Of a DNA stretch of 64,000 nucleotides, positions 61,272-64,000 are shown one piece after another. Within the stretch, counting starts at the first letter, position 1. Every line of letters begins with the position of its first letter. The position numbers and the translations under genes were made by a program. The notes beneath the pieces are model-generated. The model was not told the origin of the DNA and did not search any database. It saw only the letters and a program-made list of their open reading frames with translations. The DNA is taken from NCBI RefSeq assembly GCF_014649835.1, contig NZ_BMTU01000005.1, positions 496,001 through 560,000 on the forward strand, written 5' to 3'. The DNA comes from Streptomyces pilosus (GTDB lineage Bacteria; Actinomycetota; Actinomycetes; Streptomycetales; Streptomycetaceae).

Positions 61272-61893
61272 CCCGCGCACGGACACGGTCACCGAGAGCC
61301 GTGCACCGCTGGGCGCGTCGGCCGACAACGGCCTGAAGATCGTGGTCGTGGGCGGCTTCGGCGCCGGCAAGACGACGATGGTCCGCTCGGTCAGCGAGAT
61401 CCGTCCCCTCAACACCGAGGAGACGATGACCCAGGCCGGTGAGGCCGTCGACGACACCAGCGGGGTCAGCGCCAAGACCTCGACCACCGTCGCCTTCGAC
61501 TTCGGCCGCATCACCCTCGACGCGCACAACGTGCTGTACCTGTTCGGCGCGCCCGGCCAGGAGCGCTTCTGGTTCCTGTGGGACCGGCTGTTCTCCGGCA
61601 CCCTCGGCGCGGTCGTGCTGGTCGACACCCGGCGCATCGACGACTCCTGGTACGCCATCGACCGGCTGGAGAAGCACGGCACGCCGTTCATCGTGGCCTG
61701 CAACGACTTCGGCGGCGCCACCTTCACCCCGCAGGCGATCCGCGAGGCCCTCGACCTCGACCCGCACGTGCCGCTGGTGAACTGCGACGCGCGGTCCCGG
61801 GAGTCCAGCAAGATCGTGCTGATCACGCTGGTGGAGCACATCCAGAACCTGTACGCCGACCCGGCCCGAGCCCCCCGTCAGGAGCTGGTGTGA
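61252..61893 (+). CDS. cvnD: CvnD, small GTPase
   Basis: A 213-residue Ras-like GTPase. Walker A 'GGFGAGKTTMV' (about residues 35-45), 'YLFGAPGQERFWFLWD' as the DxxG-type region (G-A-P-G-Q here) and 'ACNDFGG' for the base-recognition loop. It is the conservon output switch. A TTG at 61252 is the start in frame and lies within cvnC, giving translation coupling; this rests on the reading frame only. The stop overlaps the P450 start (GTGA). Confidence 0.92.
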   Translation: MDSATSDPRTDTVTESRAPLGASADNGLKIVVVGGFGAGKTTMVRSVSEIRPLNTEETMTQAGEAVDDTSGVSAKTSTTVAFDFGRITLDAHNVLYLFGAPGQERFWFLWDRLFSGTLGAVVLVDTRRIDDSWYAIDRLEKHGTPFIVACNDFGGATFTPQAIREALDLDPHVPLVNCDARSRESSKIVLITLVEHIQNLYADPARAPRQELV

Positions 61894-63125
61894 GCCCCGC
61901 CTCCCTCCCCAACGCCGTCCGTTTCCAGGGGTCCCTGCTGCAGGACGACCCGGCCCGGGTGTACCGGGAGATGCGGCGCGAGCACGGCAGCGTCGTACCG
62001 GTGGTGCTCGACGGCGACGCACCGGCCTGGCTGGTGCTGGGCTACCGCGAACTGCACCAGATCACCGGCGACCCGGTGCTGTTCAGCCGCGACTCCGAGC
62101 TGTGGAACCAGTGGGAGAACATCCCCGACGACTGGCCGCTGCTGCCGATGATCGGCCGCAGGCAGCCGTCGATCCTCTACACCGTCGGCGAGCGGCACCG
62201 CGAGCGGGCCGGGATGCTGGTGAACGCGCTGGAGGCGGTCGACCCGTTCGAACTGCGCGGCTACGCGGAGAAGTTCGCGGACGAACTAATCGACGGCATC
62301 TCCCCCCAGGGCACCGCCGACATCATCGGCGAGTTCGCCATGCTGCTGCCGGTGCGGGTGCTGGCCCGGCTCTACGGCTTCCCCGACGAGGCGGGCCCCG
62401 CCCTGGTCACCGCCCTCAACGACATGATCGACGGACGGGAGCGGGCCCTCGCCGGCCAGATCCACCTGTTCACGTCGATGACGGAACTGGTGGCCGCCCG
62501 CAGGAAGGAGCCCGCCGAGGACGTCACGTCCCGGATGCTCGCCGACGCCTCGGGGTTCACCGAGGAGGAGATCTGCCAGGACCTGATGGTGATGATGGCG
62601 GCCGGCCACCAGCCGACCGCCGACTGGATCGGCAACTCGCTGCACCTGATGCTCACCGACAGCCGCTTCGCGGCCTCGCTGTTCGGCGGCCGCAACAGCA
62701 TCGCCGAGGCGATGAACGAGGTGCTGTGGGAGGACACGCCGACCCAGAACGTGGCCGCCCGCTGGGCGTCCCGCGACACCCAGCTCGGCGGGCGCCGCAT
62801 CCGCGCCGGCGACATGCTGCTCCTCGGCCTCCAGGGCGCCAACTCCGACCCCCAGGTGCGTACCGACGGCTCGGCGCTGACCGGCGGGAACGGCGCCCAC
62901 TTCTCCTTCGGCCACGGGGAGCACCGCTGCCCGTTCCCGGCGCAGGAGATCGCCGAGGTGATCGCCAGGACCGGCATCGAGGTCGTACTGGACCGGCTGC
63001 CGGACATCGACCTCGCGGTACCGGCCGCGCGGCTGACCCGCCGCCCGTCTCCGTGGCTGCGCGGACTGTCCGAGCTCCCGGTCACGTTCACACCCACTCC
63101 CGCCCTTGGAGGCACGCGCGCATGA
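61890..63125 (+). CDS. Cytochrome P450, CYP157-like, lacking ExxR
   Basis: A 411-residue P450 encoded directly after cvnD (GTGA overlap). Heme-binding loop F-S-F-G-H-G-E-H-R-C with Cys347; I helix 'MMAAGHQPTADWI'. The K-helix normally has E-x-x-R, but here residues 277-280 read E-V-L-W. This Arg loss is a known trait of the CYP157 family, which pairs with CYP154 in Streptomyces conservons. It may be an active P450 with altered core or a partner protein. No redox partners are encoded in view. Confidence 0.85.
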   Translation: MSPASLPNAVRFQGSLLQDDPARVYREMRREHGSVVPVVLDGDAPAWLVLGYRELHQITGDPVLFSRDSELWNQWENIPDDWPLLPMIGRRQPSILYTVGERHRERAGMLVNALEAVDPFELRGYAEKFADELIDGISPQGTADIIGEFAMLLPVRVLARLYGFPDEAGPALVTALNDMIDGRERALAGQIHLFTSMTELVAARRKEPAEDVTSRMLADASGFTEEEICQDLMVMMAAGHQPTADWIGNSLHLMLTDSRFAASLFGGRNSIAEAMNEVLWEDTPTQNVAARWASRDTQLGGRRIRAGDMLLLGLQGANSDPQVRTDGSALTGGNGAHFSFGHGEHRCPFPAQEIAEVIARTGIEVVLDRLPDIDLAVPAARLTRRPSPWLRGLSELPVTFTPTPALGGTRA

Positions 63126-64000
63126 CGGCTGCTACGGACACCACGACGCCGGACACCGGACAGACCCGCATCGCCCTCGACCCCTTCGTCTCCGACCTGG
63201 ACGGGGAGAGCGCGGCGCTGCGGGCCGCGGGGCCGCTGGCCGCCGTGACGCTGCCGGGCGGCGTACCGGTGTGGGCGGTCACCCGCCACGCCGAGGCGAA
63301 GAAGCTGCTCACCGACCCGCGTCTGGTGAAGGACATCAACGTCTGGGGCGCCTGGCAGCGCGGCGAGATAGCCCCCGACTGGCCGCTGATCGGACTGGCG
63401 AACCCGCCCCGTTCCATGCTCACCGTGGACGGTGCCGACCACCGCCGGCTGCGCACCCTGGTCGCGCAGGCGCTCACCCCGCGCCGGGTGGAGCGGATGC
63501 GGGAGCGGATCACGGAGCTGACCGAGGGCCTGCTGGACCAGGTGGCCGCCCAGCCGGGCGACACGGTCGACCTCAAGGCCCTGTTCGCCTACCCGCTGCC
63601 GATGTACGTGATCGCCGACCTGATGGGTCTGGCGGAGGAGCGGCTGCCGCGGCTGAAGGAGCTCTTCGAGAAGTTCTTCTCCACCCAGACCCCGCCCGAG
63701 GAGGTCCTCGCCACGCTGACCGAGCTGGCCGGGATCATGGCCGAGACGGTCGCGGGCAAGCGCGCGAACCCGGGCGACGACCTGACCTCCGCGCTGGTCC
63801 AGGCGTCGGAGGACGGGGACCACCTCACCGACGAGGAGATCGTCTCCACCCTCCAGCTGATGGTGGCGGCCGGCCACGAGACGACGATCTCCCTCATCGT
63901 CAACGCGGTGGTCAACCTGTCCCTCCACCCGGAGCAGCGGGACCTGGTGCTGTCCGGCAGGGCCGAGTGGTCGGCGGTGGTCGAGGAGACACTGCGGTAC
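63122..64000 (+). CDS. Cytochrome P450, CYP154-like, cut by right edge
   Basis: The first 293 codons of a P450 are visible; the heme-Cys loop lies outside. It starts with ATG overlapping the CYP157-like stop (ATGA). Visible features: 'VTRHAEAKKLLTDPRLVKDI', 'TVDGADHRRLRTLVAQALTP', I helix 'MVAAGHETTISL' and K helix 'VVEETLRY' with intact ExxR. The pairing with a CYP157-like gene after a conservon points to CYP154. Its substrate is unknown; CYP154 members oxidise steroids, macrolides or other compounds. Confidence 0.85.
   Translation, partial: MTAATDTTTPDTGQTRIALDPFVSDLDGESAALRAAGPLAAVTLPGGVPVWAVTRHAEAKKLLTDPRLVKDINVWGAWQRGEIAPDWPLIGLANPPRSMLTVDGADHRRLRTLVAQALTPRRVERMRERITELTEGLLDQVAAQPGDTVDLKALFAYPLPMYVIADLMGLAEERLPRLKELFEKFFSTQTPPEEVLATLTELAGIMAETVAGKRANPGDDLTSALVQASEDGDHLTDEEIVSTLQLMVAAGHETTISLIVNAVVNLSLHPEQRDLVLSGRAEWSAVVEETLRY

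Noticed and set aside
1..64000. CRISPR arrays, tRNA/rRNA genes, transposases or phage genes
   Set aside because: Looked for by eye; no regularly spaced long repeats, no tRNA-like cloverleaf, no rRNA sequence and no transposase or integrase motifs were found.
1..64000. TTA codons as markers of bldA control
   Set aside because: I saw none in frame in the real genes while reading, but I could not scan exhaustively, so I make no claim.

Overview
This window is high-GC actinobacterial DNA (about 72% G+C) with the usual Streptomyces signatures: frequent GTG starts, ATGA/GTGA stop-start overlaps, many -10 hexamers 6-8 nt from a start codon (leaderless genes), F420 enzymes, an AfsK/AfsR/AfsS cascade and a conservon. 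Gene content and order match what I remember of the S. coelicolor SCO4370-SCO4435 region, so I read it as chromosomal core from a Streptomyces. I could not run a database search; names rest on motifs, length and gene order. I saw no tRNA, rRNA, CRISPR array, transposase or prophage gene.

Layout. (1) 1-9.4 kb: a polytopic membrane protein cut by the left edge, a sodium:solute symporter, an ADP-ribosylglycohydrolase-like protein with altered metal ligands, a YkuD-like exported protein lacking the catalytic Cys, then an F420 group (fbiC, an F420-dependent luciferase-like oxidoreductase and a Ddn-type reductase). (2) 9.5-17.7 kb: the secondary-metabolism switch afsR-afsS on +, afsK and its inhibitor kbpA on -, and a divergent TetR regulator. 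An AfsR/PhoP-type direct repeat and a long leader hairpin lie upstream of afsS. (3) 17.7-23 kb: flavin enzymes, a flavin monooxygenase, and an MFS transporter divergent from a GlxA-type AraC regulator. (4) 23-33.9 kb: partner-switching style regulators (HATPase, STAS), an EF-hand protein, an ECF sigma factor overlapping its anti-sigma factor (zinc finger plus mycothiol-type DinB domain), purU, an SCO4402-family protein, a substrate-binding lipoprotein, a long disordered membrane protein with TQ motifs, and an NsdA-like regulator. (5) 34-42 kb: a prim-pol-like protein, a tandem repeat, an alpha/beta hydrolase with Ala for the nucleophile, the iron regulator dmdR1, a SIS-domain sugar-phosphate protein (UPF0309/NagS type) with a DasR-like site in its promoter, a PAS protein, a candidate small transcript, citrate synthase and pdxH. 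(6) 42.2-52.4 kb: an eight-gene minus-strand operon for CoA activation, dehydrogenation, biotin-dependent carboxylation and hydration of a branched or terpenoid-like acid, ending in its own TetR gene. A palindromic operator candidate lies ahead of the first gene. (7) 52.6-58.1 kb: an unknown anchored protein, an EamA exporter, a Nudix hydrolase and a fused FAD/Fe-S 2-hydroxyacid dehydrogenase. (8) 58.2-64 kb: a conservon (cvnA-D) coupled to two cytochromes P450. The first is CYP157-like, with Trp in place of the K-helix Arg; the second is CYP154-like and cut by the right edge.

The points most worth follow-up are the small transcript locus at 39.9-40.15 kb, the Atu-like operon that carries the cinnamate:CoA-ligase homologue, the in-frame REP-like insertion in its acyl-CoA dehydrogenase, the zinc-finger/DinB anti-sigma factor, and three apparently inactivated enzymes.
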